Position numbers and translations under genes: made by a program
Part shown: piece by piece, positions 9,341 to 19,098 of the stretch
Layout: every line of letters starts with the position of its first letter
Numbering within the stretch: the stretch's first letter is position 1
The notes under the pieces: generated by a model
Seen by the model: only the letters and a program-made list of their open reading frames with translations
What the model was told of the DNA's origin: nothing
Databases searched by the model: none
NCBI RefSeq assembly: GCF_900187305.1
Contig: NZ_LT906434.1
Location: 310,001-374,000, forward strand
Direction of reading: 5' to 3'
Length of the DNA: 64,000 nucleotides
Source: Neisseria zoodegmatis
GTDB taxonomy: Bacteria > Pseudomonadota > Gammaproteobacteria > Burkholderiales > Neisseriaceae

Positions 9341-9395
9341 CCCGGTATTTGCGTACAGTTCAAAATGATACTGTGCATAAATACCGGGATTTTAT
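9341..9395 (+). terminator. Non-DUS hairpin terminator
   Basis: CCCGGTATTT pairs with AAATACCGGG around a 28-base loop that pairs further in part, followed by ATTTTAT. It lies 50 bases after the lipoprotein gene. It marks the edge of the AT-rich accessory patch. Confidence 0.7.
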
Positions 9396-9459
9396 AATTG
9401 AAAAATATATAAACTTTCAAGTGAACAGGAAGATCCACTTTACAAGTTCATTTTCAAAA

Positions 9460-9620
9460 TTACACACAACCTTCCATATAAGGTAATTCTTCTTTTTCAC
9501 CCACGCTAATACTCTTTACTTTATTATTCACAATAACATATTTAATACCTAAATCTGCACCATTAACTTTGTACCAATAAAAAATAACTTTTAATTCTAA
9601 ATATTTTTAGTATCTATCTC
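9460..9620 (-). pseudogene. Degenerate coding remnant
   Basis: Minus-strand reading gives YLELKVIFYWYKVNGADLG, continuing to EELPYMEGCV and a stop at 9460-9462. It has no start codon and an in-frame stop just upstream. A neighbouring frame upstream reads VEIFEIDTKN, so one frameshift would extend the protein. The composition is protein-like and distinct from the flanking non-coding DNA. It follows the interrupted LysM gene on the same strand, so it may be the wreck of the next gene in that operon. Family unknown. Confidence 0.4.
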
Positions 9621-9956
9621 AAAAATTTCAACTTTATTTTATAGATATTTATTTTATTATTATTCTTTAACTCTAATTTGATAGTATTTTTTCTGTTCAT
9701 GGCTCTCGAAAAACCCTACAGACCCCATTATGACATAGAAAATTTCAATTAAAACATCTTGTTTGACTTTAGGTGTTCCTGAAATAATAACTGTATCATA
9801 CATATCTTCATCTACCGATTTGATTGACAACCCAGAATTAGCAGGCGAAATTTTAAAAACAAGATCTTCAGGATATGTACGTTGATCAGAGAAATTAACG
9901 ATTGTTGAATAAGGAGTATTTAATTTAGCATCTGGCAATATTTCAACTTTTTCTTT

Positions 9957-10681
9957 GGGGCTGAAGTAGATTAGCAGTCATGATAGGCTGCCAAAATGAA
10001 GATAACCCACTGTAAGTTAAAGAAGAGTCTGCAAAGAAAACTGCTTGAATATTTTGTATTGGAAGTAACCGCACGTTCTGCTGCCGATATCTTGGGTATT
10101 CAGCCCAATACGGCTATTCTCTTCTACCGTAAAATCCGTCTTGTTATCAGCCATCATTTGGCTTTGGAAGCAGATCAGGTTTTTGAGGGCACTATAGAAT
10201 TGGATGAGAGCTATTTCGGCGGTAAGCGTAAAGGAAAGCGCGGTAGGGGAGCAGCAGGTAAAGTGGTGGTTTTCGGTATCCTTAAACGTGGAGGTAAGGT
10301 TTATACGGTTGTAGTGAATAATGCCCGAAAGGAAAGTTTATTTCCTGTTATTACAAGGAAAATTACACCTGATAGCGTAGTTTATACGGACTGCCTGAGC
10401 AGTTACGACGTGTTGGATGTCAGCTTGGATGTCAGCGGTTTTCACCATCACAGGATTAATCACAGCAAAAAGTTTGCCGACCGACACAACCATATCAACG
10501 GCATTGAGAATTTTTGGAATCAGGCGAAACGTGTCTTGCGCAAATACAACGGAATCGACCGAAAATCTTTTCCTCTGTTCTTGAAAGAATGTGAGTTTCG
10601 TTTTAACTTCGGGACACCAAAGCAGCAGTTAAAAACTTTGCGGCTTTGGTGTGGTATTTAGGGCTAATCTACTTCAGCCCC
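9957..10681 (+). mobile_element. IS1595-family (IS1016-like) insertion sequence
   Basis: A 725-bp element bounded by perfect 19-bp inverted repeats GGGGCTGAAGTAGATTAGC (9957-9975 and, inverted, 10663-10681) and carrying one transposase gene. Size, ends and transposase fit the IS1016 group of the IS1595 family. The 8 bases on either side (TTTTCTTT and TTAAATTA) do not match, so no target-site duplication is visible. It interrupts a LysM-domain gene. Confidence 0.88.
9996..10661 (+). CDS. IS1595-family transposase
   Basis: A 221-residue ISXO2-like DDE transposase. The catalytic residues appear in ELDESYFGG (first Asp), VYTDCLSSYD (second Asp) and HINGIENFWNQAKR (Glu, with the N/H-rich context usual for the family). 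KRKGKRGRGAAGKVVVFGILKR lies between them. The N-terminal SAADILGIQPNTAILFYRKIR is a helix-turn-helix. The frame is complete, so the enzyme is probably functional. Transcription runs opposite to the gene it disrupts. Confidence 0.9.
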   Translation: MKITHCKLKKSLQRKLLEYFVLEVTARSAADILGIQPNTAILFYRKIRLVISHHLALEADQVFEGTIELDESYFGGKRKGKRGRGAAGKVVVFGILKRGGKVYTVVVNNARKESLFPVITRKITPDSVVYTDCLSSYDVLDVSLDVSGFHHHRINHSKKFADRHNHINGIENFWNQAKRVLRKYNGIDRKSFPLFLKECEFRFNFGTPKQQLKTLRLWCGI

Positions 10682-11231
10682 TTAAATTATTTGCTTTTTC
10701 TACAGTTTTTGTATTTTCATCTTTTATCCCTTCTCTCTGCTTCGATGGGCGTTTTGCTTCTCTAGGCAGCAGTAGTATTAGACCTTTTTGCAAGACAGAG
10801 TCGTCATCTGATAGCTCGTTTATAAATTTAATTAATGAAACGTTGGTTTCACATTCTCGTGCAATTTTTTCCCATGTATCGCCTGACTGTACTTCATAAT
10901 ATGCTTGCCGATACTCTGCTTTTTCGCCATCTTTATTTTCTGTCTCTCTTAATGGCATTTCATAAATAACAGGGGCTTTTACCGGCTGAGTGACGATATT
11001 TTCAACCCAGCTGAAATCAATGGACTCAAAAGCTGCATCCTTAGGCTGACCTTTAGCCCAAAAACGCACCCGAATTTTTCTGTTATTGACCAATTCTGAA
11101 TCAAACGATGCAATTCCTTTAGAATCCGCCTGTCCTGACTTCAACTCTTTAGCTCCCCACATAATCTGATAATTACAACCTGCCAATGGAGTGTCGTTGG
11201 CAGCTAAAAATTCAAATTGGTATTTTATCAT

Positions 11232-11455
11232 TTCTCTTCCTTATCTATTTTGCTTATTTGTAGTCATACATTATTTAGACATACTCTAACTATTACTGCT
11301 TTATTCGCATGAACTGTCAAAACAGAAAATTAAAGCGCTGAAGCGGGAGAAGCTGAGGGGGTAGGATTGGGTCTGCATGATTCAAAATCTACTGAAAACA
11401 AATAAGCGCGATTTTAAACCATGTGGATATTTATATGATATATAACTGAAATAAA
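11232..11455. other. Intergenic stretch upstream of the split LysM gene
   Basis: AT-rich, with no gene seen. GAAGAGAAATG (minus strand) supplies a ribosome-binding site for the LysM gene start. No clear promoter could be assigned. Confidence 0.35.
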
Positions 11456-11497
11456 AAGCCGTCTGAAAAGCCGGGCGGTTTTTTCAGACGGCCTTTT
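11456..11497 (-). terminator. DUS-type terminator of ggt
   Basis: GCCGTCTGAAAA and TTTTCAGACGGC around a 10-base GC-rich loop, with A and T runs on both sides, 23 bases beyond the ggt stop codon. Confidence 0.85.
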
Positions 11498-11519
11498 TAA
11501 TCAATAGGATGTTATTGAT

Positions 11520-13289
11520 TTAATCTCCCATCACTTTACCTTCTCTACGCGGATCAGCTCCGCCTTCCAAACCGTCGGCACGGATAACGATACCTTGTAC
11601 GCCTGAATTCAAATCGCGCACTTGAACCGAGTAACCCAACCTTTCCAAATCGGGAGCTTTGCTAGCAGCGGCTGTGTTTTGTTCCAGCTCGTAAGTGCCT
11701 GTACGGTTAAGCATATTCGGCAAATCGATGGCTTGTTGGATATTCATGCCCCAATCAAGGTGGGCGGTAAGGGTTTTGGCTACATAACCGATGATGCGGC
11801 TGCCGCCGGGCGAACCGACTGCCAGATAAGGTTCGCCGTTTTTCAACACAATCGTCGGTGCCATAGAAGAACGAGGGCGCTTGCCGCCGGCGACGCTGTT
11901 GGCGACGGTTTCGCCTTCTTCGTTGGCGGGTTTAAACGCAAAATCGGTCAGCTCGTTATTCAGCAGATAGCCGTTGGCCATCAGGGTGGAACCGAAAGCG
12001 TTTTCAATCGATGTGGTCATCGAAACCACATTACCGTCTTTATCCACAATCACGATATGGCTGGTGGACGGTAATTCCATGCCTTCGCTTTTTCCTTGAG
12101 TACGGGCAAATCCGCCGGGGCTGACGGCTTTTAAGGCTCCGTATTGTTTGGCAATCAATCCGGCACGCAATTTCAGATAGGCCGAATGAAGCATGGCATC
12201 AACGGGAACCTCGGCAAATTGCGGGTCGGCCACATAATAATCACGGTCGGCAAACGCCAAACGCGAAGCATCGCCGAGCAAACGCCAACTCATCACATGG
12301 TCGGGGCCTAAAGAAGGCATATTGAAATGTTGCAGAATGCCGAAAATCTGTCCCAAAGCAATACCGCCGGAGCTGGGCGCGGACATACCGCAGATTTCGT
12401 ATTCGCGGTAAGGGGCACAAACCGGCGTGCGCTCGATCACGCGGTAGCTTTTAAAATCATTTAATGTGATGCTGCCGGGATTGTCGGCGGCAATAACGGT
12501 TTTCACAATATTGATGGCGGGGATGCCGCTGTAAAACGGTTCGCTGCCGTGTTTGGCAAACAATCTGACGGTTTTGGCAAACTCGGGGTTTTTCAGCACC
12601 GTACCGGCTTCCAGCGGTTTGCCGCCGGGCATGAAATAGGCTGCGGTATCAGAATGACGTTGCAGATGTTCTTGGTTTTGCTCGATGGAACGGGCCATGC
12701 GCGGCGAAACGGTAAAGCCTTGTTCGGCCAGCTCTATGGGCTTGTCAAACAAAGTCTTCCACGGCAGCTTGCCGTAGCGCTTGTGTACGTCTTCCAAAAG
12801 CTTGGGTACGCCCGGCACGCCGACCGAACGACCGCCGACCACGGCCTGCATAAATTTCAAAGGTTCGCCGTTTTCGTCTAAAAACAGCTTTTCCGTTGCC
12901 GCTTCCGGTGCGGTTTCGCGGGCATCAAACGTGGTCAGCTTTTTTTCTTTATTGTCCCAATACACCAAAAACGCACCGCCGCCTAAGCCGGAAGACTGCG
13001 GCTCGGTCAGGCTTAAGGTCGTCTGAATGGCAATCATGGCATCGATCGCGCTGCCGCCGCGTTTCAAAATATCGTAGCCCGCTTCGGTAGCCAGCGGATT
13101 GGCCGATGCCGCCATAAATTCTTTCGCCTGCACCAATTGCTGCCCGGTCAGCCCCGTGCCTTGCTCCGGCGCGTGCTGTTCGGCCACAGGCTCCGAAGCG
13201 GCGGCGACAGGTTGGTCAAACGGCGCAGCCTGCGTGTGGGCAGCGAAGGTTAAAACCGCCAGCAAACTGCATAAGTTTTTCAATTTCAT
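11520..13289 (-). CDS. ggt: Gamma-glutamyltransferase precursor
   Basis: A 589-residue enzyme that hydrolyses or transfers the gamma-glutamyl group of glutathione. It matures by autocleavage into large and small subunits before the catalytic threonine, here T409 in LPSTSHIVIVDKDGN. Supporting motifs are SGLGGGAFLVYWD (about 100), GRSVGVPG (153-160), the small-subunit TTSIENAFGSTLMANGYLLNNELTDF, and GKRPRSSMAPTIV with the substrate-binding serine pair. A possible signal peptide (MKLKNLCSLLAVLTFAAHTQA) would send it to the periplasm or inner-membrane face. In meningococcus GGT supports growth on peptides. The start at 13289 is preceded by GGGAGAAAG on the minus strand. Confidence 0.96.
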   Translation of the reverse strand: MKLKNLCSLLAVLTFAAHTQAAPFDQPVAAASEPVAEQHAPEQGTGLTGQQLVQAKEFMAASANPLATEAGYDILKRGGSAIDAMIAIQTTLSLTEPQSSGLGGGAFLVYWDNKEKKLTTFDARETAPEAATEKLFLDENGEPLKFMQAVVGGRSVGVPGVPKLLEDVHKRYGKLPWKTLFDKPIELAEQGFTVSPRMARSIEQNQEHLQRHSDTAAYFMPGGKPLEAGTVLKNPEFAKTVRLFAKHGSEPFYSGIPAINIVKTVIAADNPGSITLNDFKSYRVIERTPVCAPYREYEICGMSAPSSGGIALGQIFGILQHFNMPSLGPDHVMSWRLLGDASRLAFADRDYYVADPQFAEVPVDAMLHSAYLKLRAGLIAKQYGALKAVSPGGFARTQGKSEGMELPSTSHIVIVDKDGNVVSMTTSIENAFGSTLMANGYLLNNELTDFAFKPANEEGETVANSVAGGKRPRSSMAPTIVLKNGEPYLAVGSPGGSRIIGYVAKTLTAHLDWGMNIQQAIDLPNMLNRTGTYELEQNTAAASKAPDLERLGYSVQVRDLNSGVQGIVIRADGLEGGADPRREGKVMGD

Positions 13290-13392
13290 TACTTTCTCCC
13301 ATCTGTAATTTTATTTTTGCGTATCTCCGTATTGATATTTCAGACGGCCTTAAGTTTCCCAAACCAGTGTAATTTAAGTGATAAAGCCGTTT

Positions 13393-13609
13393 GAATATTG
13401 TGCATAAGCGTAAAATTATCCACAACAAACCGATAATGCACGGATTTATCCACAATTATACCCAAACTTCGGTAATCGTTTTCCCAACTCTTTCGGCTGG
13501 CACAAGTAAATGAATTTACAATTCAAAACCGGTTTATCCACAGCCGACTGCATCCATCAACATCATCATCTTTTTATTATTTAATTATTAAGTTGTAATG
13601 GTTTTAGCC
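13393..13609 (+). repeat. Direct repeat copy 1 with DnaA boxes, upstream of gnd
   Basis: This 217-bp stretch aligns without gaps to 15256-15472 on the other side of gnd (by hand about 185 of 217 identical; the last 78 bases differ at only 3 positions). It contains three perfect TTATCCACA DnaA boxes on the plus strand (13416-13424, 13446-13454, 13534-13542). A TTATGCACA consensus box lies on the minus strand (13399-13407), and an AT-rich tract at about 13567-13600. No coding potential. The function is unknown; the arrangement recalls an origin or a DnaA-titrating site. Confidence 0.85.
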
Positions 13610-13631
13610 CTTTTCCAGCCTCAATCCAAAC

Positions 13632-13669
13632 ATTGTTTAACGGCCTCTAATCGGTTAAAGTTAAACAAT
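13632..13669. promoter_or_regulatory. Inverted repeat just upstream of gnd
   Basis: ATTGTTTAAC and GTTAAACAAT are perfect 10-bp arms separated by 18 bases, ending 31 bases before the gnd start. They are absent from the downstream repeat copy. This could be a binding site for a repressor or activator of gnd, or an mRNA leader hairpin; no regulator is indicated by the sequence. Confidence 0.45.
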
Positions 13670-13700
13670 ACGAACTTCACAAACAAAAGGATTCCCTATA

Positions 13701-15149
<1,449 letters not shown>

Positions 15150-15173
15150 TGCTTGTTAATCCATAAAAGCGGT

Positions 15174-15209
15174 AAGGCCGTCTGAAAAAGTTTATTTTCA
15201 GACGGCCTC
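15174..15209 (+). terminator. DUS hairpin terminator after gnd
   Basis: AAGGCCGTCTGAAAA and its complement with a short loop, 25 bases after the gnd stop. Confidence 0.85.
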
Positions 15210-15255
15210 AACTTTTAGCAGTCAGACCGGTTTAATTCAGGTAATAAAATTGCCC

Positions 15256-15472
15256 GAATACTGTGCATAAGCGCAAAACCGTCCACAGAAAGCCGATAAC
15301 ACATGAATTTATCCACAATCATGCCCAAGTTTCAGCAACAGTTTTCCCGACACTTTCAGCTTGCGCAAATAAATGAATTTTCAATTTAAAACCAGTTTAT
15401 CCACAACCGACTGCATCCATCAATATCATCATCTTTTTATTATTTAATTATTAAGGTGTAATGGTTTTAGCC
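15256..15472 (+). repeat. Direct repeat copy 2 with DnaA boxes, downstream of gnd
   Basis: Gapless counterpart of 13393-13609. Perfect TTATCCACA boxes are kept at 15309-15317 and 15397-15405, and the minus-strand TTATGCACA box at 15262-15270. The first box of copy 1 is decayed here to CCGTCCACA (15279-15287). The AT-rich tract TTTTTATTATTTAATTATTA is identical in both copies. No gene lies in the whole stretch from 15210 to 15727. Confidence 0.85.
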
Positions 15473-15537
15473 TCTTTTTTTTCTATTCAAACATGGTTTG
15501 ACTGTTTTTAATGCAAAAACACACACCGGCTATATAC

Positions 15538-15579
15538 AGAGGCCGTCTGAAAAAACGCAAAACTTTTCAGACGGCCTTT
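15538..15579. terminator. DUS hairpin
   Basis: AGAGGCCGTCTGAAAA and its complement around a 10-base loop, between repeat copy 2 and the end of fghA; it could terminate minus-strand transcripts leaving fghA at 15728. Confidence 0.7.
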
Positions 15580-15727
15580 GCAATGCTTCATAAGGTTTGA
15601 TGCCGGAACAAATCAGTGTTGTGCGGAATCGGTAATGAAAGAAGAATGAAAGCAATCGCGTAAATAGGGCTTTGAGTGTTGCACTTGAAATTCGAATCTA
15701 AGGGCCTCTTCATCGTTTCAATCAAAG

Positions 15728-16567
15728 TTACAAACCAAACGCATCGGCATGAAACTCAATATGCACATCAATAAAGCTGGCAATAAAGTAATAGCCGTGG
15801 TCGTAGCCTTTGCGCAGGTTAAACTGCACGTTAAAGCCGTTGGCGCGGGCGGCGGACACGAATGGTTCGGGCTGCAACTGCCGAGGGTAAAACGGGTCGG
15901 CATCGCCTTGATCGATCAGCACCGGCAATGTGCGTTCGGCGTGTTTAACCAGCTCAGTGCTGTCGTACTGCGCCCATAATGCTTGATCTTCGCCCAAATA
16001 AACCGAAAACGCCTGCTGCCCCAAAGGCGTGGCACTCGGGTTAACGATCGGGGCGAAGGCAGACACGGCGGCGTAGCGGCCGGGGTTTTTCAAAGCGATT
16101 TGTAGCGCGCCGTGTCCGCCCATGCTGTGTCCGGCAATGCTGCGCTGATCGTTCACGGGAAAATGGGCTTCAATCAGCTGCGGCAGTTCGTGCGCCACAT
16201 AATCATACATTTGATAATGCTGCGCCCACGGCTCTTGCACGGCGTTCAGGTAAAAGCCCGCGCCCAAGCCGATTTCGCCGTTGCCTGCAGGCACGCCTTC
16301 GCCGCGCGGGGAAGTGTCGGGAATCACCAAAGCCATGCCCCAATGGGCGGCGAAACGCTGCGCGCCGGATTTGACGGAAAAGTTTTCGTCTGTACAGGTC
16401 AGGCCCGACAGCCAATACAGCACGGGCACGCGGTAGCCTTGCAGTGCCTGCGGCGGCAGGTAAACGGAAAACGCCATGTCGGTGCCGGTGGACTGAGAAC
16501 GGTGGGTGTAACGCTCGTGGCGTCCGTTGAACATTTTATGGGCGGAAATCAGTGTAGGTGCGTTCAT
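15728..16567 (-). CDS. fghA: S-formylglutathione hydrolase
   Basis: A 279-residue alpha/beta-hydrolase of the esterase D family. It cleaves S-formylglutathione to formate and glutathione, the last step of glutathione-dependent formaldehyde detoxification. The nucleophile elbow GHSMGG has serine 148; the other triad members are D224 (DADPFYPRQ) and H257 (GYDHGYYFI), matching the known family geometry. WLSGLTCTDENF near residue 52 is a family signature. In Neisseria this gene (estD) is often next to adhC and nmlR; neither is adjacent here. The frame starts at an ATG with AAAAGG a little far upstream. Confidence 0.95.
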   Translation of the reverse strand: MNAPTLISAHKMFNGRHERYTHRSQSTGTDMAFSVYLPPQALQGYRVPVLYWLSGLTCTDENFSVKSGAQRFAAHWGMALVIPDTSPRGEGVPAGNGEIGLGAGFYLNAVQEPWAQHYQMYDYVAHELPQLIEAHFPVNDQRSIAGHSMGGHGALQIALKNPGRYAAVSAFAPIVNPSATPLGQQAFSVYLGEDQALWAQYDSTELVKHAERTLPVLIDQGDADPFYPRQLQPEPFVSAARANGFNVQFNLRKGYDHGYYFIASFIDVHIEFHADAFGL

Positions 16568-16590
16568 CGTAGAATCATGTGCAAAAGGAA

Positions 16591-16619
16591 AAGAGGCCGT
16601 CTGAAATGTTCAGACGGCA
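16591..16619. terminator. DUS hairpin (one arm imperfect)
   Basis: AGGCCGTCTGAA and TTCAGACGGCA with a 4-base loop, between the LOG-family gene and fghA on the same strand; it is placed to end the LOG gene transcript. Confidence 0.7.
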
Positions 16620-16635
16620 TCGGTAAGGCGGGCGC

Positions 16636-17364
16636 TTATAAGCCGAGTTCCCAAGTATTTTGCGAATCGAGCAGGCCGTCGGGGCGGTTTTCGTAGTGGG
16701 CGAAGATTGCTTCGATGATTTCGTCTTCATCGTCGATCAGGCGGATTAAATCCATGTCTTCGGGCGAAATCATGCCGTTGGCGAGCAGCTGCTCGCGGAT
16801 CCAATCCAACATGCCTTGCCAGAAAGCCGTGCCCACCAGAATAATCGGGCGGTTCGGCGTTTTGCCGGTCTGCACCAGCGTGAGGCTTTCAAACAATTCG
16901 TCGAGCGTGCCGAAGCCGCCGGGCATTACCACATAAGCCACGGCGTGTTTCACAAACATCACTTTGCGCGGGAAAAAATGCTGGAATTTAATCGACAGGT
17001 TTTGATAAGGGTTGGCCGTCTGCTCGTGCGGCAACACAATATTCAAACCGACCGCAGGGCTTTTACCGGCAAACGCGCCTTTGTTGGCGGCTTCCATAAT
17101 GCCCGGCCCGCCGCCGGAAATCACCGAAAATCCGGCGTCCGACAACTTGCGCGCCAAGCGTTCGGTCAGCAGGTAATCGGGATGGTCGGCCGGCGTGCGC
17201 GCGCTGCCGTAGATGCTCACGGCCGGCTGGATTGCCCGCAGCTCTTCGCCCGATTCTACAAATTCGGAAATGATTTTAAGCAGATGATACGATTCCCGCG
17301 CCTGAATTTCGCGGCGGGTTTCTTCGGGCAGAATCGGTGCCGGCAGTTTTCGATAAAGGTTCAT
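16636..17364 (-). CDS. LOG-family protein (TIGR00730-type, possible cytokinin riboside phosphoribohydrolase)
   Basis: A 242-residue Rossmann-fold protein. The LOG signature PGGFGTLDELFE (PGGxGTxxE) and the upstream SGGGPGIMEAANKGAF are both clear. The family hydrolyses nucleoside 5'-monophosphates at the N-glycosidic bond; older annotations call it lysine decarboxylase, which is not supported. This longer form has an extra N-terminal helical segment (about 1-45) and an acidic C-terminal tail. It is transcribed toward fghA but separated from it by a DUS hairpin. The bacterial substrate is not certain. Confidence 0.85.
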   Translation of the reverse strand: MNLYRKLPAPILPEETRREIQARESYHLLKIISEFVESGEELRAIQPAVSIYGSARTPADHPDYLLTERLARKLSDAGFSVISGGGPGIMEAANKGAFAGKSPAVGLNIVLPHEQTANPYQNLSIKFQHFFPRKVMFVKHAVAYVVMPGGFGTLDELFESLTLVQTGKTPNRPIILVGTAFWQGMLDWIREQLLANGMISPEDMDLIRLIDDEDEIIEAIFAHYENRPDGLLDSQNTWELGL

Positions 17365-17415
17365 AAAGCTTTGTTGTCGGTAAAAAAGCCGTTATTTTAA
17401 CCGAATATGAACAAA

Positions 17416-17457
17416 AAGGCCGTCTGAAAGCAACTAAATCAGCTTTCAGACGGCCTC
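17416..17457. terminator. DUS hairpin terminator
   Basis: AAGGCCGTCTGAAAG and CTTTCAGACGGCCT form a stem of about 14 bp with a 12-base loop, just beyond the M48 protease stop on the minus strand. Confidence 0.8.
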
Positions 17458-17484
17458 ACACACGGCCAAAAGCAAAAACGGCGG

Positions 17485-18747
17485 CTACGGCTGTTTCGCT
17501 GCCGCTGCTTTTTTCAAGGCCGCCACACGCTCGCGGGCGCCGGGATGGGAGTCGTAAAAACGCGAATACCATTTGTCCGACACCAAGTTGGCGGCATTAC
17601 TGCGGTAGAGTTTGGTCAAAGCCGCAATCAAATCTTGGGCGGACGCGGTTGCCGCGGCATAGCGGTCGGCTTCAAATTCATTGCGGCGCGACATCAGGCT
17701 GCCCAGCGGCGCAAACGGAAAAGTAAACACCGGCAGCACCAACAAAAACAGCAGCAAAGCCATGGCATGGCTGGGATAATGCACGCCCAAACCCTGATAA
17801 AACGCGGCTTCGGGCATCAATTTCCCCAACACATACAGCACCGCCAAGGCCAGCACGAAAGTAATCAGCATCTGCTTGATGATGTGCCTGTGCTTGAAAT
17901 GACCCAGCTCGTGCGCCAACACCGCCTCCACTTCATCGGGCTGCATGTCTTCCAGCAAAGTATCGTAAAACACGATGCGCTTGTTTGCCCCCAAGCCGGT
18001 GAAGTAAGCATTGCCGTGGCCGGAACGTTTGCTGCCGTCCATTACAAAAATGCCCTTGCTCTTAAAGCCCGTGCGGCCGAGCAGGTGTTCGATTTTTTCT
18101 TTCAGACGGCCTTCAGGCAAAGGTTTGAACGTATTGAACAAAGGCGCAATCCATTTGGGAAACGCCCACAGCATCAACAGCGAAAAGCCCAACCACACCA
18201 GCCACACCCACAGCCACCACAGGCTGCCGGTAATGCCCATCAGATAAATCACCGCATACAGCAAAGGCACGCCGATTACCGCGCCCAACAGCAAACCTTT
18301 CACACGGTCGCCGATAAACGTGCCGGCACTGCTGCGGTTGAAGCCGAAACGCGCTTCCAGCTTAAACGTCGCATACACATCCAACGGCAGTGAAATCAAA
18401 GTGTTGACCAAAGCAAACAAGCCGATCAGAAGCACGCCTTGAGTCATTGGGCCGTCTGAAAACTTCATGCTCAACGCCGCCAGCAGATTCAGGCCGCCGC
18501 CGAGGGTAAACACCAGCAGCAGCAACGCTTCAAACACAATGCGGCAGCGCGCAAAACGCTGTTTGGCCAAAGTGTAGTCCGCCGCCTTTTGATGCTCTTC
18601 CAGCGACACCGTATCAGCAAAATCGGCAGGCACTTGGCTGCGGTGTTTCAGTACCGCACGGCTTTGGCGGATGGATAGGTAAAACTGCAAAAACGTAGTA
18701 AATGTGAGAAAACCAAGAAACAAAATATACAGTGTGTGCTTATTCAT
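17485..18747 (-). CDS. M48-family (Ste24-type) membrane zinc metalloprotease
   Basis: A 420-residue multi-pass inner-membrane protease of the Ste24/CAAX protease type, larger than HtpX. The zinc motif HELGH is at 279-283 (VLAHELGHFKHRH), and the second signature RRNEFEADRYA gives the third ligand, E357. Hydrophobic segments lie near 5-25, 70-90, 100-125, 150-200 and 295-350, the usual pattern. The substrates are unknown; a role in membrane-protein quality control is plausible. The ATG at 18747 was chosen because it begins with a membrane segment; the frame runs 91 codons further upstream, but that part overlaps a likely small RNA and shows no similarity. Confidence 0.88.
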   Translation of the reverse strand: MNKHTLYILFLGFLTFTTFLQFYLSIRQSRAVLKHRSQVPADFADTVSLEEHQKAADYTLAKQRFARCRIVFEALLLLVFTLGGGLNLLAALSMKFSDGPMTQGVLLIGLFALVNTLISLPLDVYATFKLEARFGFNRSSAGTFIGDRVKGLLLGAVIGVPLLYAVIYLMGITGSLWWLWVWLVWLGFSLLMLWAFPKWIAPLFNTFKPLPEGRLKEKIEHLLGRTGFKSKGIFVMDGSKRSGHGNAYFTGLGANKRIVFYDTLLEDMQPDEVEAVLAHELGHFKHRHIIKQMLITFVLALAVLYVLGKLMPEAAFYQGLGVHYPSHAMALLLFLLVLPVFTFPFAPLGSLMSRRNEFEADRYAAATASAQDLIAALTKLYRSNAANLVSDKWYSRFYDSHPGARERVAALKKAAAAKQP

Positions 18748-18855
18748 TTTAGATATAAATTCAATAAAAACAATAATGTAGCGTAATATATACACCTTCG
18801 TCCCCACAGGCGGGTTTAACTGGTGTTTTACAAACCGTGTAAGTATAATAGCCGA

Positions 18856-18931
18856 CAGCAACTTTTCATAACTGTTTATCCTTTCGGAAAAACATAATCT
18901 TCCGCCCTTGTTTCCAAGGGCTTTTTTTTTT
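18856..18931 (+). ncRNA. Candidate small regulatory RNA
   Basis: A perfect -10 box TATAAT at 18844-18849 is followed about 75 bases later by an excellent intrinsic terminator: GCCCTTG-TTTC-CAAGGGC (18904-18921) and ten T. No open frame with a ribosome-binding site lies between. A short transcript ending in a GC hairpin with a long U tail is the usual form of Hfq-dependent small RNAs. The -35 region is weak, so an activator may be needed. It is divergent from the M48 protease gene. I cannot match it to a named neisserial RNA. Confidence 0.55.
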
Positions 18932-19020
18932 ATCCTGCGTTCGGGTCGGATATGCTGCAATGATGATTGACGGCTGCGAAAAAGGATTTTTAAAACCGCG
19001 CTAAGTTCTCCCAAATACAA

Positions 19021-19051
19021 ATCAGGCCGTCTGAATTTTCAGACGGCCTGA
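19021..19051. terminator. DUS hairpin downstream of gapA
   Basis: A 31-base near-perfect palindrome made of two DUS (ATCAGGCCGTCTGAA and its complement), 48 bases beyond the gapA stop on the minus strand. Confidence 0.75.
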
Positions 19052-19098
19052 TGGTTGATTAATGATATTTTTTATGAAGCGTAAATCTGTAAATCGGA

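Larger units (their letters stand above)
9660..11231 (-). pseudogene. LysM-domain protein gene, split by an insertion sequence
   Basis: Two parts of what looks like one gene flank the insertion. The 5' part (11231 down to 10682) encodes about 184 residues: an N-terminal domain (FEFLAANDTPLAGCNYQIMW, with a GQADSKGIASFDS turn typical of carboxypeptidase-like beta domains) and then a LysM-like repeat (YYEVQSGDTWEKIARECETN). Translation from this part ends 4 codons into the junction, at a TGA in the insertion's end. The 3' part (9956 down to 9660) continues in an open frame with an immunoglobulin-like beta domain, ending YYQIRVKE. Low GC content sets it apart from its neighbours. The intact function is unknown; LysM suggests peptidoglycan binding. 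No target duplication is seen, so some sequence may have been lost. Confidence 0.7.

Noticed and set aside
9372..9380. DnaA-box-like TTATGCACA within the terminator hairpin after the lipoprotein gene
   Set aside because: A single site forming part of a hairpin arm, with no companions; likely coincidence.
10682..11231. LysM gene as a type VI secretion effector
   Set aside because: The domain order is compatible, but no VgrG, PAAR, Hcp or immunity gene is nearby, so the label would be unsupported.
18748..19020. N-terminal extension of the M48 protease
   Set aside because: The frame stays open, but the extra 91 codons have no similarity, lie across a likely small RNA and terminator, and the membrane segment starts at the chosen ATG.
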